Source: Streptomyces sp. SAI-135
GTDB lineage: Bacteria; Actinomycetota; Actinomycetes; Streptomycetales; Streptomycetaceae
DNA length: 64,000 nt
NCBI RefSeq assembly: GCF_029893805.1
Contig: NZ_JARXYP010000002.1
Location: forward strand, 7,316,001 to 7,380,000
Direction: 5' to 3'
Both the position numbers and the translations under genes were made by a program. The notes under the pieces were generated by a model. That model worked only from the letters and a program-made list of their open reading frames with translations. It was not told where the DNA came from and did no database searches. Below, in pieces: positions 25,914-35,006 of the stretch. The stretch's first letter is position 1; every line of letters begins with the position of its first letter.

Positions 25914-26987
25914 TCAGGTCTCCGTCTCCGCCAACCGCAGCGTCCGCTCGGCCAGTTCGCTGATGTGCACCCCGTCGAACCCGAACACCGCGCTGCGCAC
26001 CCTGTCCTCCAGCGGGTCCTTCCACTGGTCCGGGATGGCGTCCGCCCCGGTGAGGACCCCGGCCACCGAGCCGGCGGTCGCGCCGTTGGAGTCGGTGTCC
26101 AGGCCGCCGCGGACGGTGAGGGTGATGGTGCGGGTGAAGTCGCCGTCGCCGTACAGCAGTCCGGCGGTCAGGACCGCGGCGTTCGGGACGGTGTGGATCC
26201 AGCCGAGCCCCGCGGTCTCCTGCGCGACCGTGGTCAGCGTGTCCTCCCAGGTCATCCGGGTGTCGTGCAGGGACGACACCCTGCGGACCGTGCGGGCGAG
26301 GCGGCTGCCGGCGGGGATCACCGCGAGCGCCTGGTCCACCGCCTGCCGCACGGTCCCGGCGGTGAACGCCGCCGAGATCAGCGCCGCCGCCCACATCGCC
26401 CCGTACACGCCGTTCCCGGTGTGCGAGAGCACCGCGTCCCGGCGGGCCAGCGAGGCGGCCCGGCGCGGGACACCGGGGGAGGTCCAGCCGTAGATGTCAG
26501 CGCGGATCAGCGCCCCGATCCACTCCTGGCAGGGGTTGTCGTACGTCGCCGTCAGCGGCGGTTTCAGCCCGTTGGCGAGGTTGCGGTAGGCGGCCCGCTC
26601 CGCGGTGAACGTCTGCAGGTACGGCAGCCTCAGCAGCCACAGGTCGCCCACCTGCTCGGTGCTGAAGCCGAAGCCGTGGGTCTCCAGCAGGTCCAGGCCG
26701 AGGATGGCGTAGTCGACGTCGTCGTCACGGCAGCTGCCGTGGATGCGGCCGCGCACGCACTCGCGCCACTCGGGCCGCAGCTCGAAGCCGTCGCTCTCGC
26801 CGACGGGCTCGGGAAGGTAGTCGGTCAGGGGCAGCGCGGCCGCCTGCCGCAGATAGCGGTCGATCCGGTCCCGTGTCCACAGGTCGCCCTGCTCGACCGG
26901 CTTGCCGAGCATGTTGCCCGCGATCCGGCCGAGCCAGCCCCCGTGGATGCGGTCGGCGAGCTCTTGCTCAGTGCCCACAAGGGTCAT
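25914..26987 (-). CDS. ADP-ribosylglycohydrolase family protein
   Basis: A 357-residue all-helical protein of the DraG/ARH family. Its N-terminus HGGWLGRIAGNMLGKPVE (about residues 15-32) is the usual first helix. The metal-binding acids appear in SCRDDDVDYAI (about 84-94) and in RGGLDTDSNGATAGSVAG (about 292-309), matching the two-Mg2+ site. Members hydrolyse ADP-ribosyl-arginine, ADP-ribosyl-dinitrogenase reductase or ADP-ribose derivatives. No nif genes are present. The start is ATG 26987. It is the first of three minus-strand genes (this, NUDIX, Sir2) that all touch NAD or ADP-ribose, separated by the decayed stretch. Confidence 0.88.
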   Translation of the reverse strand: MTLVGTEQELADRIHGGWLGRIAGNMLGKPVEQGDLWTRDRIDRYLRQAAALPLTDYLPEPVGESDGFELRPEWRECVRGRIHGSCRDDDVDYAILGLDLLETHGFGFSTEQVGDLWLLRLPYLQTFTAERAAYRNLANGLKPPLTATYDNPCQEWIGALIRADIYGWTSPGVPRRAASLARRDAVLSHTGNGVYGAMWAAALISAAFTAGTVRQAVDQALAVIPAGSRLARTVRRVSSLHDTRMTWEDTLTTVAQETAGLGWIHTVPNAAVLTAGLLYGDGDFTRTITLTVRGGLDTDSNGATAGSVAGVLTGADAIPDQWKDPLEDRVRSAVFGFDGVHISELAERTLRLAETET

Positions 26988-27143
26988 AGCTCCGGTTTAC
27001 CCCATTCCGGAGCACCGCACAGAGGGTTCGCAGGGCCTTCTCAGGGTCTGGGCCGCGCATGACGCCGGGGTGCGTCTCCGGTTAAGGTCGCAGCGGCGCG
27101 ACTGGCCTTGACGTGCGTGAGGCCCGGAGAGCAAGGGGAAGAC

Positions 27144-28274
27144 GTGACACAGCGCGTGCTCATCGCCGCGGACAAGTTCAAGGGCTCGCTCACGGCCGTG
27201 CAGGTCGCCGAGCGGGTGACGGCCGGGCTGCGCCGGGTCGTGCCCGACCTGGAGGTCGAGTCGCTGCCCGTCGCCGACGGCGGCGACGGCACCGTGGCCG
27301 CGGCGGTCGCGGCCGGTTTCGAGCGCCGGGAGGTGGCGGTCGCGGGTCCCCTCGGGCAGGAGACCACCGCCGCCTTCGCGGTCCGCGGGGACACCGCCGT
27401 CGTCGAGATGGCCGAGGCCAGCGGTCTGCAGCGGCTGCCCGCGGGCGTTTTCGCCCCGCTCACGGCGTCGACCTACGGCTCCGGCGAGCTGCTGCGCGCC
27501 GCGCTGGACGCCGGCGCCCGCACGATCGTGTTCGGCGTGGGCGGCAGCGCCACCACCGACGGCGGCGCGGGCATGCTCTCCGCGCTCGGCGCCCGCTTCC
27601 TGGACGCCGACGGCGAGCCGGTGGCCCCCGGTGGCGGCGGCCTCGCCGAACTGGCCTCGGCCGACCTGTCGGGCCTGGACCCGCGGTTCGCGTCCGTCGA
27701 GTTCATCCTGGCCAGCGACGTCGACAACCCGCTGACCGGGCCCAAGGGCGCCCCCGCGGTCTACGGTCCGCAGAAGGGCGCCTCCCCGGACGACGTGGAG
27801 GCCCTGGACAGCGCCCTCGCCCACTACGCGAAGGTGCTGGAGGACGCCGTCGGCGCGAAGGCCGCCGAGTACGCCGCCTCGCCGGGTGCGGGCGCGGCCG
27901 GCGGCATCGGCTACGGCGCCCTCCTGCTCGGCGCCGCCTTCCGCCCCGGCATCGAGGTCATGCTCGACGTCCTCGGCTTCGCGCCCGCGCTGGAGTGGGC
28001 GGACCTGGTGATCACCGGTGAGGGCTCCCTCGACGAGCAGACCCTGCACGGCAAGGCCCCGGCGGGCGTCGCCGCGGCGGCCCGCGCCAAGGACAAGGAG
28101 GTGGTCGCGGTGTGCGGCCGCCTCGCCCTGCCCCCGGAGGCCCTCGGCCGGGCCGGCATCCGCCGCGTCTACCCGCTCACCGACGCCGAGCCCGACATCC
28201 GCAAGTGCATCTCCGAGGCGGGCCCGATCCTGGAGGACGTGGCGGAACGGATCGGCCGGGACTTCCTGGTCTGA
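27144..28274 (+). CDS. glxK: Glycerate kinase
   Basis: A 376-residue GK-I type glycerate kinase, phosphorylating D-glycerate with ATP to 2- or 3-phosphoglycerate in the glyoxylate/serine and photorespiration-like routes. The N-terminal signature ADKFKGSLTA (about residues 9-18) and the catalytic PVADGGDGTVAA (about 42-53) are conserved, as is GVGGSATTDGGAGML (about 132-146). GTG 27144 has AAGGGGAA 6 nt upstream; an in-frame start at 27108 lacks one. It converges with the PucR gene, 30 bp apart. It stands alone, but glyoxylate from the ethylmalonyl-CoA pathway genes at 36695-42763 could supply glycerate. Confidence 0.92.
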   Translation: MTQRVLIAADKFKGSLTAVQVAERVTAGLRRVVPDLEVESLPVADGGDGTVAAAVAAGFERREVAVAGPLGQETTAAFAVRGDTAVVEMAEASGLQRLPAGVFAPLTASTYGSGELLRAALDAGARTIVFGVGGSATTDGGAGMLSALGARFLDADGEPVAPGGGGLAELASADLSGLDPRFASVEFILASDVDNPLTGPKGAPAVYGPQKGASPDDVEALDSALAHYAKVLEDAVGAKAAEYAASPGAGAAGGIGYGALLLGAAFRPGIEVMLDVLGFAPALEWADLVITGEGSLDEQTLHGKAPAGVAAAARAKDKEVVAVCGRLALPPEALGRAGIRRVYPLTDAEPDIRKCISEAGPILEDVAERIGRDFLV

Positions 28275-28304
28275 ACCGGGTGCCGAGGGGCGCCGGCCCG
28301 CCCC

Positions 28305-29501
28305 TCACCCCCGCGCCCCCGACAGCCGGTACGCGTCCAGCGCCAGCGTCATCTCGATCAGGTCCCGGGGCCGTGCCAGTGAGCGGGACGTGAGCTGTTC
28401 CAGCCGCCGCAGCCGGTTGAAGACCGTGTTGCGGTGGCAGTACAGCCGTCCGGCGGCGCGGCCCGCCGAGCCCTCGCAGACCAGCCACACGTCCAGGGTC
28501 TCCAGGAGCACGGCACGGTCGGCGGGCTCCAGTTCCAGGAGCGCGCCGAGCACGTCCGTCACCAGCCGGTCGGCGAGCTCGGGCTGGCTCACCACCAGCG
28601 CGGTCGGCATCCGCTGGTCGAGCCGTACGACCGCGGTGGCGTCCGGGGGACAGGTGCGCAGGGCCAGCTCGGCCAGGCGCCGGGCCCGCCCCAGCTCGGC
28701 CAGCCCCGGCACCACCGGACTGATGCCGCCCGGCCCCGAGCAGCGCCCCTCCAGCGCCCGCGCCACGCCGTCCAGGCCCTGACCGGGCGAGAGGGCGACG
28801 ACCCCGATCTCGCAGTCGGCGCGCATCCGCCAGATGAACCGGAACCCGGCTCCCCGCAGCGGCTGCCCGTGCGCGTCCCGCCGTACCGCCCGCAGCACCA
28901 CCACCGCGTAGGGGCCGTGCTCCGGCAGGTCGAGTCCCGCGGCGGCCCGCGCCGCCAGCCCCGGCGTCGCCTGCCCCTCCAGCAGCGCGTCGAGCAGCGC
29001 CTGCAACTGTTCGTCGGTCCGCCGCCGCAGCTCCGCCTCGGTCGCCCGGTACGCCTCCGACGCCGCCTGGGTCTGCGCGTCCACCGCCGACCACACCACC
29101 GTCGCCGACCGCATCAACGCCGCGAGCCGCTCGGGTTCCCGCCCGGCGACGCCCTCCACCAGCGCGTCCCACACCAGATAGCCGGCGTTGCGGTAGGCGT
29201 GCACCAGCAGATCCAGCGGCAGCCCCTGCTGCGCCCGGCGCCGGCCCAGGTCCTCGGCGTGCTCCAGGTCGCGGCGGGGCGATTCCCGCGGCGCCGACAA
29301 GGTCTCGACGCCGATCCGGATCGCCTCCTCCGCCTCCCGCCACTGGAGGTCGGCGGGGAGCACCCCCGCGTACACGGGGGAGTGCTCGGCGAGTTGCCGC
29401 AGATGCTCGTCGACCAGCTCGGGCACCCCCTCCAGCAGAGCCGTGCAGGACTCCGCGAGCAGTTTCCAGTCGTGGCCGGTCCGCAGTCTTCGCCCACCCA
29501 T
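28305..29501 (-). CDS. PucR-family (CdaR-like) transcriptional regulator
   Basis: A 398-residue regulator. The N-terminal about 160 residues are helical (RsbR/PucR-N type), the middle has a GGDEF-like CdaR segment, and the C-terminus carries the PucR helix-turn-helix: GRAAGRLYCHRNTVFNRLRR (about residues 350-369). Members activate catabolic or transport genes in response to purines, sugars or other metabolites. It is transcribed away from the livF-type operon, with a perfect palindrome between them, so it most likely controls that ABC importer. ATG 29501 has no Shine-Dalgarno, suggesting a leaderless mRNA. The ligand is unknown. Confidence 0.88.
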   Translation of the reverse strand: MGGRRLRTGHDWKLLAESCTALLEGVPELVDEHLRQLAEHSPVYAGVLPADLQWREAEEAIRIGVETLSAPRESPRRDLEHAEDLGRRRAQQGLPLDLLVHAYRNAGYLVWDALVEGVAGREPERLAALMRSATVVWSAVDAQTQAASEAYRATEAELRRRTDEQLQALLDALLEGQATPGLAARAAAGLDLPEHGPYAVVVLRAVRRDAHGQPLRGAGFRFIWRMRADCEIGVVALSPGQGLDGVARALEGRCSGPGGISPVVPGLAELGRARRLAELALRTCPPDATAVVRLDQRMPTALVVSQPELADRLVTDVLGALLELEPADRAVLLETLDVWLVCEGSAGRAAGRLYCHRNTVFNRLRRLEQLTSRSLARPRDLIEMTLALDAYRLSGARG

Positions 29502-29554
29502 GACCGGAGGATGCCATCGGGACGAGCCCGCGCACAGGCCCCTGACACGCGGTC

Positions 29555-29570
29555 TTGTGCGCACGCACAA
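29555..29570. promoter_or_regulatory. Perfect palindrome in the PucR/ABC divergent region
   Basis: TTGTGCG-CA-CGCACAA, a 7-bp inverted repeat around a 2-bp centre, lies 54 bp from the PucR start and 134 bp from the livF start. It is the only good palindrome I found in the 202-bp divergent gap, so it is the natural operator candidate for the PucR protein. Confidence 0.5.
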
Positions 29571-29703
29571 CCGTGGCACCGGCCTGCTGGGCACCCGCAG
29601 CGATTCCGCCGCGGGCCGTGGACGCACGCCCGCGCCGGGTGCTGGGGTGAGCGCCACACCGAGCCACACCGAGTTCACACCCAGTCGGACAAGGGGGGAG
29701 TCC

Positions 29704-30498
29704 ATGACCGGAGCCGGACTGGTCGTCCGCGACCTGTCGGTCGGATACGGCCCCGTGCGCGCCCTGCGCCGGGTGTCCCTGGAGGTGCCCGAGGGCACCG
29801 TGGTGACGGTCCTGGGCGGCAACGGCGCGGGCAAGTCCACGCTGCTGCGCGCGATCAGCCGGACCCTCGCCTTCCACGGCGGCGCGGTCACCGAGGGCAC
29901 GGTCACCCTGGACGGCCGCCGCCTCGACGGCCTCCCGCCCGACCGGGTGGTGGCCGCCGGGGTCTGCCAAGTACCCGAGGGCAGAAGGGTGTTCGCACGT
30001 ATGACGGTCGCCGACAACCTCCGCGCGGGTGCCCTCGGCGGCACCCGCGCGGGGCGCTCCGCCGCTCTCGACCGCGTCCACGAACTCTTCCCCGTCCTCG
30101 CCGAACGCGCGGGCCAGCGTGCCGGGCTCCTCTCCGGCGGAGAGCAGCAGATGCTCGCCGTGGGCCGCGCCCTGATGGCCGCCCCGCGCGTGCTGCTGCT
30201 CGACGAACCCTCCCTGGGCCTCGCCCCGCTCATGGCCCAGCGGATCGCCGACACTGTCCGCGAGATCAACGCCCAGGGCACGTCCGTCCTCCTCGTCGAG
30301 CAGAACGCGGCCCTCGCCCTGCGGCTCGCCACGCGCGCGTACGTCCTGGAGGTCGGCGAGGTCACCCTGTCCGGCCCGGCCGCCGAACTGGCCGCCTCCG
30401 ACGAGGTCCGCCGCCGCTACCTGGGCGTGGTCGACGAGGACGCGGCGGCCGACGCGGACCGGCCGGCACAACGCACGCTCACGAGATGGAGAGGCTGA
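29704..30498 (+). CDS. livF: Branched-chain-type ABC transporter ATP-binding protein (LivF)
   Basis: A 264-residue ABC ATPase of the HAAT/LivF subfamily. Walker A is GGNGAGKSTLL (about residues 38-48), the signature is LSGGEQQMLAVGRAL, and Walker B is VLLLDEPSLGLAP. It energises uptake with LivG through the LivH/LivM channel. ATG 29704 is preceded by GGGGGGAG. It is the first gene of a five-gene operon (livF-G-H-M-substrate-binding protein), a reversed order compared with E. coli where the binding protein comes first. Substrate assignment rests on the binding protein and is open: amino acids, urea, amides or aromatic acids are all known for this class. Confidence 0.92.
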   Translation: MTGAGLVVRDLSVGYGPVRALRRVSLEVPEGTVVTVLGGNGAGKSTLLRAISRTLAFHGGAVTEGTVTLDGRRLDGLPPDRVVAAGVCQVPEGRRVFARMTVADNLRAGALGGTRAGRSAALDRVHELFPVLAERAGQRAGLLSGGEQQMLAVGRALMAAPRVLLLDEPSLGLAPLMAQRIADTVREINAQGTSVLLVEQNAALALRLATRAYVLEVGEVTLSGPAAELAASDEVRRRYLGVVDEDAAADADRPAQRTLTRWRG

Positions 30499-30503
30499 CC
30501 CCG

Positions 30504-31268
30504 ATGGACCCCCTGGAGGTGCGCGGGCTGACCGTCCGCTTCGCCGGGCTCACCGCCCTCGACGACGTCGGCTTCACCGTGCGTCCCGGCACCGTCCACG
30601 CCCTCATCGGGCCCAACGGCGCCGGAAAGTCCACCTGTTTCAACGTCCTGTCCGGTGTCTACCGGGCCACCGCCGGCAGCGTCCGCCTCGGCGCGCACGA
30701 GCTCACCGGCATGCCCGCGCACCGCATCGCCGCCCTCGGTGTCGCCCGCATCTTCCAGAACCTCGCGCTGCCGCCCCGCGCCTCCGTCGAGGACTGTCTG
30801 CTCCTCGGCCGGCACCGGCTCACCCGCACCGGCTTCCTCGCCGCGGGACTGCGGCTGCCGTCGGCGGCCCGCGAGGAACGGGTGCATCGCGAACGCGTCA
30901 GGGAGATCGCCGAGTTCGTCGGCATCGCGGACTGCCTGGCACGGCCGGCGGGCTCCCTGCCGTACGGGCAGCAGAAGCTCGCCGAACTCGCCCGCGCGCT
31001 GTGCATGGAACCCCGGCTGCTGCTCCTCGACGAGCCGGTCGCGGGCATGACCGCCGACGAACGACGCCGGACGGCCGCGGTGATCGCGGGTGTCCGCGAC
31101 TCCCTCGGCATCTCGATCGTGCTGGTGGAACACGACATGGGGGTGGTGATGCGGCTCGCGGACGCGGTGACCGTACTGGACTTCGGGCGCCGGATCGCCG
31201 ACGGCGCCCCCGCCGACGTACAGAACGATCCGGCCGTCGTGGAGGCGTACCTGGGAGCCGCGTCATGA
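30504..31268 (+). CDS. livG: Branched-chain-type ABC transporter ATP-binding protein (LivG)
   Basis: A 254-residue ABC ATPase, LivG type. Walker A is GPNGAGKSTCFNVLSG (about residues 36-51). The signature region is degenerate (SLPYGQQKLAELARAL), as in LivG proteins. Walker B is LLLLDEPVAGMT, followed by the switch His in VLVEHDMGVVM. I chose ATG 30504, with GGAGAGG about 9 nt upstream, over ATG 30486, which would overlap livF by 13 bp and has no ribosome-binding site. Its stop overlaps the start of livH by ATGA. Confidence 0.92.
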   Translation: MDPLEVRGLTVRFAGLTALDDVGFTVRPGTVHALIGPNGAGKSTCFNVLSGVYRATAGSVRLGAHELTGMPAHRIAALGVARIFQNLALPPRASVEDCLLLGRHRLTRTGFLAAGLRLPSAAREERVHRERVREIAEFVGIADCLARPAGSLPYGQQKLAELARALCMEPRLLLLDEPVAGMTADERRRTAAVIAGVRDSLGISIVLVEHDMGVVMRLADAVTVLDFGRRIADGAPADVQNDPAVVEAYLGAAS

Positions 31269-32155
31269 GCACCTTCGCCGAGATCCTGCTGAACGGCCTC
31301 TCGCTCGGGTCGGTGTACGCGCTCATCGCGCTCGGCTTCGTGGTGATCTTCCGGGCCACCGAGGTCGTCAACTTCGCCCACGCCTCCCTGCTGCTCGCCG
31401 GCGGGTACGTCACCGCGACCCTCCACGACGACCTCGGGTTCTGGCCCGCCCTGCTCGTCGGGATCGCGGGCGCCGCGCTCGTCGGGGCCGCGGTGGAGTT
31501 CCTGGTGATGCGGCGCTACCGGGGCAGCGACCACAGTGTCCTCGCCATCGTCACCATCGGCGTGGACATCCTGCTCACCACCGAACTGACCCGCCGTATC
31601 GGCACGGACGTCCTGGCGCTCGGCGACCCGTGGGGGGACGCCGTGCTCAAGCTCGGGCCGATCTCCCTCGCGCACACCAGGATCGCCGCGTTCGTCGCCG
31701 CCGCGCTGCTCATCACCGCGTTCCTGCTGGCGTTCCGGTACACCTCGTGGGGCGTGGCGATGCGGGCGGCCGCGGAGAGCTCGGAGACCGCCGCGCTGAT
31801 GGGCGTGCGGCTGGGCCGGGTCTCGCTGGGCGCCTGGGCGGTGGCGGGCGCGCTCGCCGCCGTGGCCGCCCTGTTCCTCACCGTGTTCCCGACGCCGGGT
31901 CTGGAGCGGGCCACCTCGCTGGCCGCGCTCAAGGCGTTCCCGGCCGCCATCCTCGGCGGGCTGGACTCGACGACGGGCGCCCTGGTGGGCGGTCTGCTGG
32001 TCGGCGTCACGGAGTCCCTCGCGACCGGCTACCAGAGCGATCTCACCTTCCTGGGCCGGGGCCTGGGCGACCTCGCCCCCTACCTCGTGATGGTCGCGAT
32101 CCTGCTCATACGGCCCGCCGGGCTGTTCGGCACGAAGGAGCTCGCCCGTGTCTGA
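31265..32155 (+). CDS. livH: Branched-chain-type ABC permease (LivH)
   Basis: A 296-residue inner-membrane permease of the LivH family, with about 8 hydrophobic segments. The typical N-terminus NGLSLGSVYALIALGF is at residues 10-25, and the EAA-like cytosolic loop is GVAMRAAAESSETAALMGV (about 161-179). The start ATG overlaps the livG stop (ATGA), implying translational coupling. It forms the channel with LivM. Confidence 0.92.
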   Translation: MSTFAEILLNGLSLGSVYALIALGFVVIFRATEVVNFAHASLLLAGGYVTATLHDDLGFWPALLVGIAGAALVGAAVEFLVMRRYRGSDHSVLAIVTIGVDILLTTELTRRIGTDVLALGDPWGDAVLKLGPISLAHTRIAAFVAAALLITAFLLAFRYTSWGVAMRAAAESSETAALMGVRLGRVSLGAWAVAGALAAVAALFLTVFPTPGLERATSLAALKAFPAAILGGLDSTTGALVGGLLVGVTESLATGYQSDLTFLGRGLGDLAPYLVMVAILLIRPAGLFGTKELARV

Positions 32156-33230
32156 GGCGCTCGTGAAGCCGTTGCGGATGGTCCGCACGCGCGCGTGGCT
32201 GTGGGGTGCCGGGGCCGTCGTCCTGCTCGCCCTGCCCTTCTACCTGGACCGCTTCTGGCTCCAGGCCGGCCTGTTCGCGATGGCCGCCGCCATCGGCGCG
32301 ATCGGCATCAACCTCCTCACCGGCGCGACCGGTCAGCTCTCCATGGGGCACGCCTTCTTCCTCGCCGTCGGCGCCTACGGCTACTGCGTGTTCGCGGCGG
32401 ACGGCGGCGACGGACTGACCGGCCTCGGGCTGCCCACCTGGCTCGCGGCCGTGCTCGCGGTGCTCGTCGCGGGCGCCGCGGGCGGCCTGTTCAGCCCCAT
32501 CTCCGGGCGGCTCAGCGGCGCCTACCTGGGCATCGCCACGCTCGCGCTGGTCTTCATCGGCCAGCACGTGATGTTCAACGCCCACGACCTGACCGGCGGC
32601 GCCAACGGCCGTGACGTCCCGCCGCTGAGCCTGTTCGGCCTCACCTTCGACGACCGGGAGCTCCTCGTCGCCGCCGTGCCGTTCGGTTCGGCCGAGAAGC
32701 TCTGGTACGCCGGTCTCGTCCTGCTGGCGGCCGGCGCCCTCTTCGCGCGGGGCGTCCTGCGCGGCCGGCCGGGCCGGGCCATGAACGCGATCCGCGACCA
32801 CCGCATCGCCGCCGGCGTGCTCGGCGTGCCGGTCGCCCGGCACCGGGCCGCCGTCTTCGTGCTGTCGTCGATGTACGCGGGCCTCGCGGGCGTCCTGCTC
32901 GCGCTGGTCTTCCAGCGGACGGTCCCCGACTACTTCGGCATCACGCTCTCGCTCGAGTACCTCGCGATGATCGTCATCGGAGGGCTCGGCTCGGTCTCGG
33001 GGGCGGTGGCCGGGGCCGTGTTCGTGTCCCTGCTGCCGCAGCTGCTGACCCGCTACAGCGACGCGCTGCCGCTGGTCTCCGCCCCCGGCACGGGCGGGAT
33101 CGCACCGGGCGAGGCATCCCGGTACCTCTACGGCGCCGCCGTCGTGCTGGTGGTGCTGTTCCTGCCCGGCGGCCTGGTCGGGACGGCCGTACGGCGTCGA
33201 GTCACAACCCACCCAGCGGAGGAACGATGA
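32148..33230 (+). CDS. livM: Branched-chain-type ABC permease (LivM)
   Basis: A 360-residue permease partner of LivH, with about 10 hydrophobic segments. The LivM-type N-half motif INLLTGATGQLSMGHAFF is at about residues 54-71, and the coupling loop AMNAIRDHRIAAGVLGV at about 211-227. GTG 32148 overlaps the end of livH by 8 bp. The C-terminus overlaps the substrate-binding protein start by ATGA. Size and motifs are normal. Confidence 0.92.
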   Translation: MSEALVKPLRMVRTRAWLWGAGAVVLLALPFYLDRFWLQAGLFAMAAAIGAIGINLLTGATGQLSMGHAFFLAVGAYGYCVFAADGGDGLTGLGLPTWLAAVLAVLVAGAAGGLFSPISGRLSGAYLGIATLALVFIGQHVMFNAHDLTGGANGRDVPPLSLFGLTFDDRELLVAAVPFGSAEKLWYAGLVLLAAGALFARGVLRGRPGRAMNAIRDHRIAAGVLGVPVARHRAAVFVLSSMYAGLAGVLLALVFQRTVPDYFGITLSLEYLAMIVIGGLGSVSGAVAGAVFVSLLPQLLTRYSDALPLVSAPGTGGIAPGEASRYLYGAAVVLVVLFLPGGLVGTAVRRRVTTHPAEER

Positions 33231-34498
33231 TCAGGACGTACGGCGCCAGGGCCGCCGCGGGCGCGCTCGCCGCGCTGCTGGTGCTCGCCGGATGCAGCTC
33301 GAAGGCCAAGGACTCCGACGAAGGAGACGGCGGCAAGGGGGCCGCGGGCGGTGTGAAGACCGGGGAGGGCATCTCCGGGAAGACGATCACACTCGGCGCG
33401 CTCACCGACATGACCGGCGTCTACGCGACCCTCGGCAAGAGCGTCACCCAGGCCCAGCAGCTCTATGTGAAGCAGCTCAACGCCGCCGGAGGCGTCTGCG
33501 GCTACAAGCTGGACCTCGCGGTCCGCGACCACGGCTACGACCCGCAGAAGGCCGTCTCCGGCTACACCGAGCTGGAACCGAAGGTGCTGGGCTTCACCCA
33601 GTTCATCGGCTCCCCGTTCGTCGCCGCGGTCAAGCAGCGCGTCGACGGCCAGGACAAGGGCCTGGTGCTCCCGCAGGCCTGGTCGTCCGCGCTGCTCGGC
33701 AGCCCCTACATCCGCGTCATCGGATCCACCTACGACATCGAGACGATGAACGCGATCGACTTCCTGATCAAGGAGAAGGGGGTCGGGAAGGGCGACAAGA
33801 TCGGCCACGTCTACTTCGAGGGCGACTACGGCGAGAGCGCGCTGGTCGGCTCGAAGCACATCGCGAAGGAGGCCGGGCTGACCGTCGTCGAGCAGAAGAT
33901 CAAGCCCACCGACAACGACATGACCGCCCAGGTCACCGCTCTCAAGCAGGCGGGCGTCAAGGCGATCGTGCTCAGTGCGGGTCCGCGGCAGGCGGCCTCG
34001 CTGGTCGGGGTGGCGGCGGCGAGCGGCTTCGCCGTACCGGTCATCGGCAACAATTCGGCGTTCGCACCGCAGCTCCTCGCCACCCAGGCGGGGCCGGCCC
34101 TGATGAAGAACTACTACGTGGCCTCGCCCTCGCTCCCCATCGGCGCGGACACCCCGCGGGCGAAGAAGCTGGTCGCCGACTACCGGGCCGCCTACCCGAA
34201 GGACGCCCTGGACAACGGCATCGTCGCCGGCTGGACCGCCGCGGCGGCGTTCGGCGAGGCCCTGAAGGAGGCCTGCGCGAACAAGGACCTGACGCGGGCA
34301 GGCGTGGGCAAGGCCCTGCTGTCGATCGACTCCTACGACATCGGCTTCGGCGTCATCCAGAACTTCACCGACCCCAAGGCCCCGTCCTCCCGCGAGAGCG
34401 TGATCCTCCAGCCCGACAAGAGCGTCACGGGCGGCATGAAGGTCGTACGCGAGGCGGGGGCGTCGAAGGCGGCGGAAGGGTACACACCGGGATCCTGA
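33227..34498 (+). CDS. ABC transporter substrate-binding lipoprotein (type I periplasmic-binding fold)
   Basis: 423 residues. A lipoprotein signal with lipobox LVLAGCS (about residues 19-25) anchors it to the outer face of the membrane. A charged linker (SSKAKDSDEGDGGKG) precedes a two-lobed Peripla_BP_6 domain, starting at ITLGALTDMTGVYATLGK (about 53-70). This fold binds amino acids, amides, urea or small aromatic acids; the residues needed to decide cannot be judged by eye. It is the last gene of the operon, ATGA-coupled to livM, and ends just before a hairpin terminator. Confidence 0.92.
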   Translation: MIRTYGARAAAGALAALLVLAGCSSKAKDSDEGDGGKGAAGGVKTGEGISGKTITLGALTDMTGVYATLGKSVTQAQQLYVKQLNAAGGVCGYKLDLAVRDHGYDPQKAVSGYTELEPKVLGFTQFIGSPFVAAVKQRVDGQDKGLVLPQAWSSALLGSPYIRVIGSTYDIETMNAIDFLIKEKGVGKGDKIGHVYFEGDYGESALVGSKHIAKEAGLTVVEQKIKPTDNDMTAQVTALKQAGVKAIVLSAGPRQAASLVGVAAASGFAVPVIGNNSAFAPQLLATQAGPALMKNYYVASPSLPIGADTPRAKKLVADYRAAYPKDALDNGIVAGWTAAAAFGEALKEACANKDLTRAGVGKALLSIDSYDIGFGVIQNFTDPKAPSSRESVILQPDKSVTGGMKVVREAGASKAAEGYTPGS

Positions 34499-34517
34499 GC
34501 ACCGCACCCGCACACCC

Positions 34518-34551
34518 GAGGGGCCCGGCCCGGCAGCGGTCCGGGCCCCTC
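34518..34551. terminator. Terminator hairpin after the liv operon
   Basis: GAGGGGCCCGGCCCG and CGGTCCGGGCCCCTC pair over 15 bp with one mismatch around a GCAG loop. It follows the lipoprotein stop by 20 bp and is the first member of a repeated family (see the repeat entry). Confidence 0.75.
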
Positions 34552-34972
34552 GGCAGTACGTACAACGGTCGGGCGCGACGGCAGCCGCACCGCCCGTGCC
34601 TCGCGCCGGTTGCCGGGGAGGTGGCGGAGGGGTGCATGCCGGGGCCTGGGCATCGGGTGCGCGTACGGCGGAGGGGCCCGGCCCGGCAGCGGTCCGGGCG
34701 GCCTCTCGGCCGTGCAACGGTCGGGCGTGACGGCAGCTGTGGCGCCTGTGCCTCGCGCCGGTTGCCGGGGAGGTGGCGGTGGGGTGCATGCCGGGGCCTG
34801 GGCATCGGGTTCGCGTACGGCGGAGGGGCCCTGACCGGCAGTGGTCCGGGCGGCCTCTCGGCCGTGCAACGGTCGGGCGTGACGGCAGCTGTGGCGCCTG
34901 TGCCTCGCGCCGGTTGCCGGGGAGGTGGCGGAGGGATACGCGCCGGGGCCTGGGCATCGGGCGCGTACGGCG

Positions 34973-35006
34973 GAGGGGCCCGGACCGATGTCGGTCCGGG
35001 CCCCTC
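34973..35006 (-). terminator. Terminator hairpin of pssA
   Basis: GAGGGGCCCGGACCGA and TCGGTCCGGGCCCCTC form a perfect 16-bp inverted repeat around TG (in practice a 4-6 nt loop). It lies 20 bp past the pssA stop and can also stop traffic from the liv side. Confidence 0.8.

Noticed and set aside
25594..26493. Plus-strand frame of about 299 codons across the ARH gap
   Set aside because: Ser/Pro/Arg/Thr-rich, no ribosome-binding site, and antisense to the ADP-ribosylglycohydrolase gene for most of its length.
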